DNA of 64,000 nucleotides from an uncultured Bizionia sp. (GCA_947496215.1 CANMCF010000020.1:21410-85409); one strand, 5' to 3'; counted from the stretch's first letter, positions 18,413-28,152 are shown. The notes: generated from the letters alone by a model not told the origin. Made by a program: numbers and translations.

Positions 18413-18452
18413 TGAATTCACGAATATTATAATTTAATAATTCGTGAATTCA
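18413..18452. repeat. Perfect 13-bp inverted repeat between lepB and the WbqC gene
   Basis: TGAATTCACGAAT - 14 nt - ATTCGTGAATTCA, perfectly matched. No T-run follows on either strand, so it is not a standard terminator. It could be a protein-binding site or an mRNA hairpin in front of the WbqC start at 18385. Confidence 0.75.
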
Positions 18453-18485
18453 TAAAATATCTAGTAAAGATTATTTTTAAGGATA

Positions 18486-20216
18486 TTAAGCTTTCTTTCT
18501 CTTTTTCCACTTGTTAAAACCAATCCAACCAGCTATCAACACCAAGAAAGGAATAAAATATGAAACGGGGCTTCCACCACCATGTACTGTGGTGAATAAC
18601 CTATTCCAGCGAATCTTGTTTAAAATGCCATCACCGTTGGTATCCCAACTCATCCAAATTAAAACAGGCTTACCAACAACGTGGTTGTGTGGTACAAAGC
18701 CCCAGAATCTGGAATCTATGGAGTTTTGTCTATTGTCTCCCATCATCCAGTAATAATCCTGCTTGAAGGTGTAGTTGGTAGCTACTTCATCATTTATTAT
18801 GATTTGGTTCCCTCTTACTTTCAACGTGTTGCCTTCGTATTCTGTTATGATACGTTTGTATAATGGTAGGACATCTATGTTTAAATCGACTGTCTTGTCT
18901 TTTCCTGGAATATAGATGGGGCCAAAGTTATCCGTAGAATAAGCAAAACCTGCATCTTGTGGGAATAACCCCGGGTCTGAGGTTTTTGAGTTTTGTTTCG
19001 TTATGGAAACAACATTGCTTTCACCTTTCATTTGTTCGGCAACCTCCTCGGTCATATTCGCATTTATGGTAGAACCTACGATTTTCACCTTCAATTGGTC
19101 ATACAATTTTTGGGTCATACCACCGGTTACCAAGGTGTTTGTTGAGTCTCTGGATTCTATTGTCAAAGCAATATTGTTGCTTCTAAGGTACTCCTGGAGT
19201 TTGGAATTGTCCCAGAACCTGTTTTCAATCGAAAAAATTTGCCTTTCCCGTGTTTCTGTTATGCCATATTTCGTGAATAATGGAGCTGCACTGGATTTTG
19301 TCTTTATGGAGTGAAAAAATTGAAGCTTGGCACGATCTGGCAATTCGTTTTTCTTTCCGTTTATGTAGACATAACCATCTTTTATTTCCAAGGAATCCCC
19401 AGGAGTACCTACACAACGTTTTACCAAGTTTGTTTTCTTGTCTATTGGCTTGTAGTAGTTTCTATCTGGAGTAAAATCATTCATGTCCAGCAAGGTGTCT
19501 GCTGGTTGATTGAAAACGACGATTTCATTTCTGTCTATTTCTTCAAAGGCAGGAAGCCTCATATAAGGCAGTTGCAACTTGTTCAACCATGAGGTCTCTC
19601 TCTTGTTGAAATCATCATTGAACAAATAGGACTTCTTCTTAGCCAAGGGAATGGAGTCATGAACCATTGGCAATGCTACCGTAGTCATAGGCAACCTTGC
19701 TCCGTAGTGAAACTTGCTCACGAATAGAAAATCTCCAATCAACAAAGACTTTTCCAAAGATGAAGACGGTATTACGAATGGTTGTATGAAATAGGTATGG
19801 ACGATGGTTGCGGCTACAACAGCAAAAGCTATTGAACTTACCCAGTCTCCAAGTCCAGTTCTTGGTTTAAGGCTTCTCTCTTCTATGTATTTGACATCGG
19901 CTACATAATTTAGGTAAAAGTTGTAAAAACCCAAGGTGGCAATTGCCAAAAAAGTATCCACATTGGAGTTCTTGCCAAAGCTTCTTGCAGTTTCCACCCA
20001 AACGACAGGGAACAATATAAGGTTTACTATGGGAAGAAACAGAAGAATTGTCCACCACCACGGCCTATTTATGATCTTCATTAAAATAACGGCATTGTAT
20101 ACTGGTACGAAAGCTTCCCAAGCTTGTCTTCCAGCCTTAGCGTATAGCTTCCATGTAGCTAATCCATGTATGACTTGTATTACCAAGAAAAATATTATCC
20201 ATTGACTTCCTGACAT
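18486..20216 (-). CDS. lepB: Signal peptidase I (large Bacteroidota type)
   Basis: 576 residues, about twice the E. coli-type core, as is usual in this phylum. There are several N-terminal membrane helices (SGSQWIIFFLVIQVIHGL, ILMKIINRPWWWTILLFLP). The catalytic serine is in IPSSSLEKSLLIGDFLFVSK near 153 and the general-base lysine in KRCVGTPGDSLEIKDG. Box E MMGDNRQNSIDSRFWGF lies near 495, and there is a C-terminal helix. The large insert between the Lys motif and box E is typical of the group. It releases mature proteins from Sec signal peptides. Confidence 0.93.
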   Translation of the reverse strand: MSGSQWIIFFLVIQVIHGLATWKLYAKAGRQAWEAFVPVYNAVILMKIINRPWWWTILLFLPIVNLILFPVVWVETARSFGKNSNVDTFLAIATLGFYNFYLNYVADVKYIEERSLKPRTGLGDWVSSIAFAVVAATIVHTYFIQPFVIPSSSLEKSLLIGDFLFVSKFHYGARLPMTTVALPMVHDSIPLAKKKSYLFNDDFNKRETSWLNKLQLPYMRLPAFEEIDRNEIVVFNQPADTLLDMNDFTPDRNYYKPIDKKTNLVKRCVGTPGDSLEIKDGYVYINGKKNELPDRAKLQFFHSIKTKSSAAPLFTKYGITETRERQIFSIENRFWDNSKLQEYLRSNNIALTIESRDSTNTLVTGGMTQKLYDQLKVKIVGSTINANMTEEVAEQMKGESNVVSITKQNSKTSDPGLFPQDAGFAYSTDNFGPIYIPGKDKTVDLNIDVLPLYKRIITEYEGNTLKVRGNQIIINDEVATNYTFKQDYYWMMGDNRQNSIDSRFWGFVPHNHVVGKPVLIWMSWDTNGDGILNKIRWNRLFTTVHGGGSPVSYFIPFLVLIAGWIGFNKWKKRKKA

Positions 20217-20284
20217 AATCTGTGTTTTTTATATGCTTGCTATAAGTGATTTAACCTATGCAAATGTTACAATTTTATTTCGTG

Positions 20285-20986
20285 TTAACCAATATTTAAC
20301 ACGTCTTTCATGGTAAAAACCCCTGCTTTTCCAAAAATCCATTCTGCTGCTATCACAGCTCCCAAAGCAAAACCTTCACGGTTATGTGCCGTATGTTTTA
20401 TTTCAATGGTATCCACTTCACTCGTATAATCTATGGTATGTGTACCGGGTACATCTTCTATGCGTTTGGCAGTAATGGGGATGCTGCCAGCTTTTGGGTT
20501 GTCCATATCCCAAGCATTATAACCTTGATGCTTGTCAGCAATGTCCTCAGCCAAGGAGATTGCGGTTCCGCTAGGAGCATCCAATTTTTTGGTATGATGA
20601 ATCTCCTCTAACTTGATGTCGTATTGTTTTAGGGAGGACATCATTTTTGCAAGTGTTTTATTCAGTTCGAAAAAAACATTTACTCCCAAGCTGAAGTTGG
20701 AAGCATATATGAATGCGCCTTTCTTGTCATTGCATAGATCGACTATCTTCTCATAGTCATCCAACCATCCCGTAGTTCCCGAAATAACTGGGACGTTATG
20801 GTTTATGCAATTGGAAATATTGTTGAAAGCAGCAGTGGGCACACTGAAATCTATGGCCACATCTGCCTGTGTCACATCGTAAGTAGCATCGGTATCAGCT
20901 TTTATCACAATGGTATGACCTCGTTTTATAGCAATCTTTTCAATGGTCTTTCCCATTTTTCCATAACCTAGTAAAGCAATTTTCAT
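20285..20986 (-). CDS. dapB: 4-hydroxy-tetrahydrodipicolinate reductase
   Basis: A 233-residue enzyme of the lysine/meso-diaminopimelate pathway. The NAD(P)-binding N-terminus GYGKMGKTIEKIA, the loop GTTGWLD, and the substrate motif HHTKKLDAPSGTA with the catalytic His-His and Lys are all present. It lies between the DUF5683 gene (55 bases upstream) and lepB (68 bases downstream), all minus strand. Confidence 0.95.
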   Translation of the reverse strand: MKIALLGYGKMGKTIEKIAIKRGHTIVIKADTDATYDVTQADVAIDFSVPTAAFNNISNCINHNVPVISGTTGWLDDYEKIVDLCNDKKGAFIYASNFSLGVNVFFELNKTLAKMMSSLKQYDIKLEEIHHTKKLDAPSGTAISLAEDIADKHQGYNAWDMDNPKAGSIPITAKRIEDVPGTHTIDYTSEVDTIEIKHTAHNREGFALGAVIAAEWIFGKAGVFTMKDVLNIG

Positions 20987-21041
20987 GGAGTATTTGTTTT
21001 ATTGTTTCCTGGAAGCAGGAAATCTTGATGTTTTATGAAAT

Positions 21042-21653
21042 TTAATTGAGCTTGAAATTCATTGTCAACCCGACACTACCCTTGTTGTCAAATTGATTGA
21101 TTCTGTAGTGCGGTTTGAATGATAAGTTGTCATCGACGTTGTATTGCAACAAGTGGGCATCTACATTGGCATCTATAATGTTCAAGGCATATAGCCCCAC
21201 TGTAATCAAAAGAGATAATTCCTTGTTTCTTCTCAATGTTTTTTGTGCTTGGCGCAATCCATCGTCTGTCAATCTTCCTTGGAATTCATCATCCTGAAAG
21301 CCTGCCAATCTTCTTTTGTAGGCATTTCGGACTTTCTTATAGTCATTGTTGTTGTTTATGTAAAAGTACACCCCTGTACCCAAGGCAGCATATACAATTG
21401 GGATTTTCCAGTATTTTTTATTGTATGCCTGACCCAAACCTGGCAATACGGCAGAATAGAATGCTGCTCGCGATGGGGATAGAGGGTCAATGGGTTTTCT
21501 AAGTTGAGTGGAGTCCAAGACAACGGTCACCTCCTCAGTCTTTGCTATCTCTTTTTCGTCTTCTTTGGTATTGTCTTCATCTTCTTGGCCCGTAACGGAA
21601 AAACCAAAGCATAAAAAGAAAAGGAATGCTATGATGAATTTACTTGGAATCAC
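21042..21653 (-). CDS. DUF5683 family exported protein
   Basis: 203 residues with a signal peptide (FLFFLCFGFSVTGQ), an acidic linker, then PSRAAFYSAVLPGLGQAYNKKYWKIPIVYAALGTGVYFY, the DUF5683 hallmark, with membrane-associated glycine-rich helices and a beta-rich C-terminus ending LTMNFKLN. It overlaps the end of parB by 14 bases. Function unknown; probably an envelope protein. Confidence 0.85.
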   Translation of the reverse strand: MIPSKFIIAFLFFLCFGFSVTGQEDEDNTKEDEKEIAKTEEVTVVLDSTQLRKPIDPLSPSRAAFYSAVLPGLGQAYNKKYWKIPIVYAALGTGVYFYINNNNDYKKVRNAYKRRLAGFQDDEFQGRLTDDGLRQAQKTLRRNKELSLLITVGLYALNIIDANVDAHLLQYNVDDNLSFKPHYRINQFDNKGSVGLTMNFKLN

Positions 21654-22551
21654 CTTGGACTAGTTTTTTTATTCGATTAAAATCTTCTTCAGAATGAAAA
21701 GGGATAATTATCTTTCCTTTTCCATTGCTAGAGGTTTTAACGTCTATTTTGTGTCCAAAGTATTCTGAAAATGTAGAGATGCCTTTTTTAACGTATTTTG
21801 GCAATTCTTCTACTTCTTTTTTAGCAGGTACTTTAACTTCTTTGGTTTGGTTGTAGTTTTTCACCAAAGCTTCTGTCTCTCTTACAGATAACTTTTTCGA
21901 TAGGATAATTTCGTAAATCTCCAATTGAATGGTCTGATTTTCGATGTTTATTATTGCGCGACCATGTCCCATCGACAAAAAGCCATCTCTGATGCCTGTT
22001 TGGATGATAGGATCCAACTTTAGCAAACGCAAGTAGTTGGTTATGGTAGATCGTTTCTTACCGACACGTTCACTCATCTGCTCTTGCGTCAATTGAATTT
22101 CGTCAATTAAACGTTGGTAGGACAATGCTATTTCGATAGGATCTAAATCCTGGCGTTGAATGTTTTCAACCAAAGCCATTTCAAGGCTCTCTTGATCATT
22201 GGCTATGCGAATGTAAGCAGGGATGGTTTCTAATCCAATTAGTTTCGAAGCACGAAAACGACGTTCCCCAGACACCAACTGGTAATTGTCAAACCCTAAT
22301 TTTCTTACTGTTATGGGTTGTATTACCCCTAATTCTTTTATCGAAGAAGCTAATTCTCGTAAAGATTCTTCATTGAAATTGGTACGAGGTTGAAATGGGT
22401 TCATTTCAATGCTGCCCAATTCCAATTCAACAATGTTGCCTATTACCTTGTCTGCGTTTTTATCTTGAACCGATTGTATGTCATTGCTCGGATCTTTCAA
22501 CAATGCAGATAATCCTCTACCTAAAGCCTGTTTCTTTGTCGCCTTCGCCAT
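21640..22551 (-). CDS. parB: Chromosome-partitioning protein ParB
   Basis: A 303-residue CTPase clamp that loads at parS sites. It has the N-terminal tag KKQALGRGLSALL, the CTP-binding motif SGERRFRAS near 98, and the helix-turn-helix LTQEQMSERVGKKRSTITNYLRLL near 155. It starts two bases after the parA stop. I found no perfect parS palindrome in the window. Confidence 0.95.
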   Translation of the reverse strand: MAKATKKQALGRGLSALLKDPSNDIQSVQDKNADKVIGNIVELELGSIEMNPFQPRTNFNEESLRELASSIKELGVIQPITVRKLGFDNYQLVSGERRFRASKLIGLETIPAYIRIANDQESLEMALVENIQRQDLDPIEIALSYQRLIDEIQLTQEQMSERVGKKRSTITNYLRLLKLDPIIQTGIRDGFLSMGHGRAIINIENQTIQLEIYEIILSKKLSVRETEALVKNYNQTKEVKVPAKKEVEELPKYVKKGISTFSEYFGHKIDVKTSSNGKGKIIIPFHSEEDFNRIKKLVQGDSK

Positions 22552-22553
22552 TT

Positions 22554-23318
22554 TTAGGAATTTTTATTTATGATTTCTTTTGCCAAACTCAAATAATTGC
22601 TAGCTCCTTTGCTTCCTGCATCGTAACTTATGATGCTTTCTCCATAACTTGGCGCTTCACTCAAGCGGACATTACGTTGTATGATGGTTTTGAATACCAT
22701 ATCGTTAAAATGTTTCTGTACTTCTTCCACGACTTGATTGGACAAACGTAAACGCGCATCGTACATGGTAAGTAATAGCCCTTCGATGTCCAACTCCGGG
22801 TTGTGAACCTTTTGAACACTTTTTATGGTGTTTAGCAATTTTCCAAGACCTTCCAATGCAAAGTATTCACATTGTATCGGGATTATTACTGCATCGGATG
22901 CCGTAAGTGCATTCAAGGTAAGCAATCCCAATGAAGGCGCGCAATCTATGAGTATGTAGTCGTAGTCATCCTTTATGTCGGCCAAAGCTTTTTTCAACAT
23001 GTACTCGCGCTTGTCCTTGTCCACCAATTCTATTTCGATGGCAACAAGGTCTATGTGTGCAGGTATGACGTCCAGATTCGGAGTATTTGTGCCTACTATG
23101 GCTTCACTTGCAGAAACGGTATGTTCCAATAGTTGATATGAACCTACTTCCACGGCTTCGACATCTATGCCTAGGCCAGATGTTGAGTTTGCTTGTGGAT
23201 CGGCATCTATAAGTAAGACCTTCTTTTCCAAGACCCCTAGGGAGGCTGCTAAGTTTACTGAGGTGGTCGTTTTACCAACGCCTCCTTTTTGATTGGCAAT
23301 TGCAATGATTTTACCCAT
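22554..23318 (-). CDS. parA: Chromosome-partitioning ATPase ParA
   Basis: A 254-residue Walker-type ATPase (deviant Walker A NQKGGVGKTTTSVNLAA at 9-25; DYILIDCAPSLG near 120). It forms a gradient over the nucleoid that pulls ParB-parS complexes. First gene of the parA-parB-DUF5683 run. A near-consensus TATTTTTA lies a short way upstream. Directly beyond it begins the accessory stretch with the Pel-like operon. Confidence 0.95.
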   Translation of the reverse strand: MGKIIAIANQKGGVGKTTTSVNLAASLGVLEKKVLLIDADPQANSTSGLGIDVEAVEVGSYQLLEHTVSASEAIVGTNTPNLDVIPAHIDLVAIEIELVDKDKREYMLKKALADIKDDYDYILIDCAPSLGLLTLNALTASDAVIIPIQCEYFALEGLGKLLNTIKSVQKVHNPELDIEGLLLTMYDARLRLSNQVVEEVQKHFNDMVFKTIIQRNVRLSEAPSYGESIISYDAGSKGASNYLSLAKEIINKNS

Positions 23319-23608
23319 TAAATGATTTGGTTTTATTATGTGTAAAAATACAATTATTTATGACTAATAAAAACGGAATTTGTTAACAGTTGGTTAAACT
23401 AAACAACAGCATGTCATGGCTGCTTTTTTAGATTACTATGTTTTAGTGCTTGTAGCTTGGTGAAATAAAGAAGTGGAAGTCAGAAATAATTGCTTTTTCA
23501 AAGATTAAAATCATTTGACAATGATATTTGTAGTTAATTTCTTAACAAAAAGACAGTTTGGTATAAATACCTGAATAGTCGATTTATACTCTAAATTAGA
23601 CTTCAGAT
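23319..23608. other. Intergenic region upstream of parA, no gene recognised
   Basis: About 290 AT-rich bases. It contains a terminator-like CAGCATGTCATGGCTG hairpin followed by CTTTTTTA at 23407-23430 on the plus strand, although no plus-strand gene ends there. No parS, tRNA or repeat was seen. Confidence 0.45.
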
Positions 23609-23719
23609 ATGACCTTTCTTTGTATAACTCAACCAGAAGAAGTTTCAAATAAGGTAGAGTATGTGGTATCTGAAAAACCTATGATTAAACAGAGTAAGAA
23701 ATTAATTGAACAATTATGA
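23609..23719 (+). CDS. Possible 36-residue leader protein, coupled to the next ORF
   Basis: Too short for the track. ATG at 23609 opens a 36-codon frame (MTFLCITQPEEVSNKVEYVV..., ending KKLIEQL) whose TGA overlaps the ATG of the following gene as ATGA. That junction is typical of translational coupling. No similarity is recognised and no exact TAnnTTTG element is seen upstream, so it may be fortuitous. Confidence 0.35.
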   Translation: MTFLCITQPEEVSNKVEYVVSEKPMIKQSKKLIEQL

Positions 23720-23958
23720 AAATCACAAACAAGTCAGGTAAAACAGTGGAATTGAGTGTCAACAAATGGGGGGATTCTGGAAATACGAGTTACTTTACGG
23801 TTAAAAACGATAAAAGTGAATCTTGGGGAAGGTCGGATGTGAGAGGGTTTGTCCTATCTCTTTCTCAGGGAGGAAGTACTTATCCATTTCTCATTATGGC
23901 CTACAACGACTATAAGGTGACTCATTCTGGAGGGAAGTTCGTAGTGAGTGTTGCATAG
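23716..23958 (+). CDS. Small beta-rich protein of unknown function
   Basis: 80 residues, no signal peptide: MKITNKSGKTVELSVNKWGDSG..., with regularly alternating polar/hydrophobic strands and aromatic residues (Trp-19, Trp-38, YPFLIMAYNDY). It looks like a small beta-sandwich; I do not recognise a family. It is followed by a convincing terminator and sits alone between parA and the Pel-like operon. Overlap with the 36-codon ORF suggests a two-gene unit. Confidence 0.6.
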   Translation: MKITNKSGKTVELSVNKWGDSGNTSYFTVKNDKSESWGRSDVRGFVLSLSQGGSTYPFLIMAYNDYKVTHSGGKFVVSVA

Positions 23959-23964
23959 TCATAG

Positions 23965-24010
23965 AAAAACTCATGGTGAAATGATTTAGATCTTCATCAT
24001 GAGTTTTTTA
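23965..24010 (+). terminator. Terminator after the small beta-rich protein gene
   Basis: AAAAACTCATG ... CATGAGTTTTTTA: an 8-bp or longer stem with a large AT-rich loop, A-run and T-run. It could serve both strands. Confidence 0.65.
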
Positions 24011-24105
24011 TATTGTTTTAAATAGCCTTGAAGACTATTCTTGATGTAGTAAGGTCGTTTAAATATGGAACCAATAGATGAGGTCTGTATAGATGCGGTT
24101 CTTTT

Positions 24106-27100
24106 CTATTGAAGTACTTGGTTTTTAAAAGTGTGCCTTATCCCAAACTTCAAATAGTTTGAATTGATATTTAAGCTTGAATGTGTATAATATTCAAAAT
24201 TTGAATTAAGACTAGTGTAATCTGTTAGTTTACAGGATAGAGTACCTATGAATCTATAAAAACTCCCTGTCTGATTATCAATAAAGTATGAAGCTTCTGT
24301 TTCTAAACTGACTTTTTTGTCTTGCATTTCAAATTTAAAAGAACTCCCTCCTCCATAATAAAATCTCTTTTTCACTATCCAATAAGGGGATTCAATTGAG
24401 TAGTGTGAATTTGAAAGACTCCCCGATAATTCAATAAGTGGGTATACTTTAAATGAATTGTCAAAAAGCTTATACTGTGTTTTACCAGTTAGAATAGTAT
24501 TAAAGGAATCATCGGTATAATATGAATTTTCCAAAGCAATACTTAAAAACTGTTTTTTGTTGATGGGCCTTTCTAAATATGAAGTAAGATTCAATATGTA
24601 AATTCCAGAATTAAAGGCTACTGTCGTATTGACGGGGTGTATTTGGAGTTCAAATGAATTAAAAGTTTTAGCTTTCTTAATAATGACAGCTCCAAGGTTT
24701 AAAGTGTAATATAGCTTTGATTGTTTGGATATGTCAATCCCACCTTTTCCCCAATAACTGAATTTAGGATTTGCACCTTTTTTTTCAAGCTTGTAATGTA
24801 AACCATAAGCGCTATTGTCTTGGTTGTATTTTGAAGCTTGAAATGATAATTTATTGAAGGTATTATGCGAAAAGGATAAACTATGAGTGTTTGATTTGCT
24901 GTCAATAGTATGATAGTTTATCTGATTAAAGATGCTAGTGTTTTCATTATTGTCTTGCTGAACAATGCTTTGTGCCTCATATCTGTCATTTTCTAAAAGA
25001 CGAATGGTTTTTAAAATATCCTTCTTTACTTCTAAATAGAAAAGATCAGAATGATTTTTAAGCAATTCTTTTTGGGTAGTAATATCTGTGTATTTCACAT
25101 CTCGATTCAATGAAGCTCTAATTGTTTCTTTTGTATAAATACTGGGTAAGCTGTTTGTCAAGATCCATGATTTTTTTAATTCACCCATCGCATGATATAG
25201 TTTAGCCATTGCGCCTTTTGTATGAAAATCTTCTGGGTTATTTGTTATATGGGACATATAAGTTGTTTCTAAAGCTTTATAATCATTAACGTCATAGAGC
25301 CATTGAAGCTTATTGGTTATCATTGTTTTTGAAGAGCACTCTGTCCACTTCAATGCTTTTCGGTATTTCTTTCGATCTGCATAAAACCATGAGATTTGAG
25401 GGCTTAATTTATGCAATGTGCTATCGACGCAGGGCGTTAATTTATCTATTTCAAGACTTGCTAAGTTTGGATGTCTATAAAGCAATTGTTCGTAATATTT
25501 AGATAGGGATATTTTTTTAATAGCTGATAACGAATCAATGTTCATAAACCAATTTAATTTTGAATCGATATCAATCTCATTATTGCAAGCAGCCCATTTA
25601 ATTGCCTCTCGATATTTTTTTCGTTTTGCATAATACCATACAATCGATGAGTTTAAATGGTCTATTTCCCTGTTTTCACAAGGAGTTTCCTTTTTTAGTA
25701 TTTCGATTGCTTGATCCGAACCTATAGTTAATAAATGATTGAGATAGAGTTTTTGGTTTTCTTCAGATTTATTTAACTGATAGAGCTTCTTGTAAAGTTT
25801 GGAAATGGCATTGTCAAAATGATCATGATTGGAGAAAGTTAAATAGTCTTTAATTAATTCAGGGTCTTCATTTGAACTAGCTATCATTTTTTTCAACCAT
25901 TTGTTTTTATAATCATTATTCGGGTAACCTATTTCTATGCTCAAAACTTTTGCAAATAGGATGTTCTCTTTATGTGGGTTTTTATCACAATATAATTCAA
26001 AATTATCCCAAGCCTGTTCTATTTGATTTGTCCATGACATATATTTAAAATAGGATAGCCAAAGATTCTTATCTATTGTTTTTTTTGAGAGAATTCTACT
26101 TTCAATTATTTTAATAGCAGCAGTGATGTCTTGGTTTGCGATATGGTTGTCTATTTTTAAGTCAAAGTTTAGATATTCATTTTGCTGAGCTGTATAGTGT
26201 AGATGTCTTTTTTTGAAATCTTCTTGTTTACTATGCTTGTTGTCTTTATTTAGTTCGTGTTTTTTTATATTAACGATGCTTAACTTTTTTTTTTGCGTTT
26301 TAATAGTCAGCAAGTAGCCATTAAAAATAGGGGTTTTTGAAAATGAAATATTGTTTTTGGCAAGGTCATTCGTGATTAATTTAAGATTTGATGAAGAGGC
26401 GTATACAAACCAATATTGTTCACGTTGATCTTCATCTTGCTCTTCAGAAACGAATACTTCATATCTATTGCTTCCATTTCTATGAATGTAGATGTCTGAT
26501 CTCCATTTCTTGGTAATTTCAACAGCATCAGCAGTTGTCTGATATTGTATCATTGGGAAAAGTTTTTTATAATCAATCAAGTATTCTTTGAAAATGGGAA
26601 ACATCCCTTTTTTATTTCCTTTGGAAGTTCTCCAGCCCAATCCATCTTTATTTCTTAATTCAAAATGATCATTGTGCTGATTGTGGTTGTTGGGGATTTG
26701 GTAAACATCATCGGGGTGGATAAAATGAGACCATATTCCTGTATATAGATATAATGATTGTTTTTCGTATTCATCATTATCATTCAGGTTATAACCATGG
26801 GTTATTCTGGGGAAATCAAAAATATCTTCTAAGTATGGGTCAGGGTCATAATCTCTAGCCCCTCCATTTTCTTTTTTTCCATCGTATAAACTACACATGT
26901 ATTTAATGGAAGGCATTCCTTGTTTTAACTTAGCCAATCCCAGGCTATCAATATAGTTAGATGGAGGAACATATGTAACAGGAAACTTTCCATAATGGTT
27001 AATGGTCCATTTTTTATTTACGGCATTCAAAGCAATAGGTATGTTGTTAATGTTATTCCATTCCGACTTCAACAATGAAATATGGTTGTATCCATGAAGA

Positions 27101-28152
27101 CCTAGCTCATGTTTTGATTTTATTACATCATGCGTAATATAATCTGCGATAGGAATTTTGGCGTTGTTTATTGTTGTTTTTGCAGAGTTCCATTCTTTAA
27201 AAAGAAACGATGGTTCAGTTGAACCATTATAGCTAAAAGAAGGAATTGCAGTATATTTAACATTAAGAGAATCGGCAAGGTCTTTCATATCTTCCCACCA
27301 AACATTGCTAATGAAATCTGAAATGCTCAAATCCATTTCTGATGCTATTGGTTCAGCTTTTATAGGATAGACTGGAGACGGAAAATCATCAATAAATATA
27401 GTGTTTACATTTGCAATAGGATATGGGATGCCTTCTAGGCCGTTCAATACAAGAGAAAAAAGCAAGCCTCTGTCCATTCTGCTTAAATTGTGTTGGCTGT
27501 TATAATAAAACACCTTGCCAGATCCAATTTTGTTTTGGGTGATCAAAGGATAATTTTTATTTGTTTGAGAAGACGCTATTATGCTAATGTCATTAGAGAA
27601 ATTTGATGCTTCTAATCCATAATGATCGACCTCTTGTAAAAGGTTTTTTCTTTTTAAGTTGGGCAATAAAGGAGTGTTGAAAAAAAAACCTGACTCTTTG
27701 AGGCTAAGAGAATAAAGTGCTTTGGCTTCTATGCCTATTAAAAAACCTAGCCTTCTATCCTGACATAAATTGGGGATTATCAATGTACCTCCTCGTTCAA
27801 CAAAGTGGTGTATCTTTTCTACACCATAAGTCGTCAGCTTTTTAGTGCCAACAATGCAAAGTATGGCTCCATTAAAATTTGTGTCGGTTTTATTCCAATT
27901 GTCTATCTCTATGCTTGAATAAGGCATTTTTGTGTAATCACAAACCTTTTGCATATTTTGTTCATATACGATGCTTACCGAATCGTTTTTGTCCAATATG
28001 AAGTTTACAACAGCACTTTCATCATGTTTCTTTGTGAAATTTCTGATAATTTTATTAGAAATTTTAGACTCGGGCATATTGTGTTTTATAATAAAGAAAG
28101 AAACTAGCAATAAGGTTGCAAAGATATATTTGTAAACTTTCATATAGTGCAT
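24106..28152 (-). CDS. Deacetylase - TPR - outer-membrane barrel fusion of a Pel-like system (PelA/PelB-type)
   Basis: 1348 residues, apparently three machines in one. Residues 1-22: signal/anchor helix. About 60-245: alpha/beta region like that of DUF2194-type proteins. About 248-550: polysaccharide-deacetylase-like domain with a metal-site pattern NTIFIDDF (254-257), ELGLHGYNH (353-357) and SHFIHPDD (476-482). About 660-1060: helical repeats, including two clear TPR copies (YAKRKKYREAIKW near 840 and YADRKKYRKALKW near 924). About 1075-1348: alternating beta-strands ending YLKFGIRHTFKNQVLQ, as in an outer-membrane barrel. In known Pel systems, deacetylation (PelA) and the TPR/porin (PelB) are separate proteins. 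The start overlaps the previous stop as TAATG; Met-4 is an alternative start. Domain order is read by eye. Confidence 0.75.
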   Translation of the reverse strand: MHYMKVYKYIFATLLLVSFFIIKHNMPESKISNKIIRNFTKKHDESAVVNFILDKNDSVSIVYEQNMQKVCDYTKMPYSSIEIDNWNKTDTNFNGAILCIVGTKKLTTYGVEKIHHFVERGGTLIIPNLCQDRRLGFLIGIEAKALYSLSLKESGFFFNTPLLPNLKRKNLLQEVDHYGLEASNFSNDISIIASSQTNKNYPLITQNKIGSGKVFYYNSQHNLSRMDRGLLFSLVLNGLEGIPYPIANVNTIFIDDFPSPVYPIKAEPIASEMDLSISDFISNVWWEDMKDLADSLNVKYTAIPSFSYNGSTEPSFLFKEWNSAKTTINNAKIPIADYITHDVIKSKHELGLHGYNHISLLKSEWNNINNIPIALNAVNKKWTINHYGKFPVTYVPPSNYIDSLGLAKLKQGMPSIKYMCSLYDGKKENGGARDYDPDPYLEDIFDFPRITHGYNLNDNDEYEKQSLYLYTGIWSHFIHPDDVYQIPNNHNQHNDHFELRNKDGLGWRTSKGNKKGMFPIFKEYLIDYKKLFPMIQYQTTADAVEITKKWRSDIYIHRNGSNRYEVFVSEEQDEDQREQYWFVYASSSNLKLITNDLAKNNISFSKTPIFNGYLLTIKTQKKKLSIVNIKKHELNKDNKHSKQEDFKKRHLHYTAQQNEYLNFDLKIDNHIANQDITAAIKIIESRILSKKTIDKNLWLSYFKYMSWTNQIEQAWDNFELYCDKNPHKENILFAKVLSIEIGYPNNDYKNKWLKKMIASSNEDPELIKDYLTFSNHDHFDNAISKLYKKLYQLNKSEENQKLYLNHLLTIGSDQAIEILKKETPCENREIDHLNSSIVWYYAKRKKYREAIKWAACNNEIDIDSKLNWFMNIDSLSAIKKISLSKYYEQLLYRHPNLASLEIDKLTPCVDSTLHKLSPQISWFYADRKKYRKALKWTECSSKTMITNKLQWLYDVNDYKALETTYMSHITNNPEDFHTKGAMAKLYHAMGELKKSWILTNSLPSIYTKETIRASLNRDVKYTDITTQKELLKNHSDLFYLEVKKDILKTIRLLENDRYEAQSIVQQDNNENTSIFNQINYHTIDSKSNTHSLSFSHNTFNKLSFQASKYNQDNSAYGLHYKLEKKGANPKFSYWGKGGIDISKQSKLYYTLNLGAVIIKKAKTFNSFELQIHPVNTTVAFNSGIYILNLTSYLERPINKKQFLSIALENSYYTDDSFNTILTGKTQYKLFDNSFKVYPLIELSGSLSNSHYSIESPYWIVKKRFYYGGGSSFKFEMQDKKVSLETEASYFIDNQTGSFYRFIGTLSCKLTDYTSLNSNFEYYTHSSLNINSNYLKFGIRHTFKNQVLQ

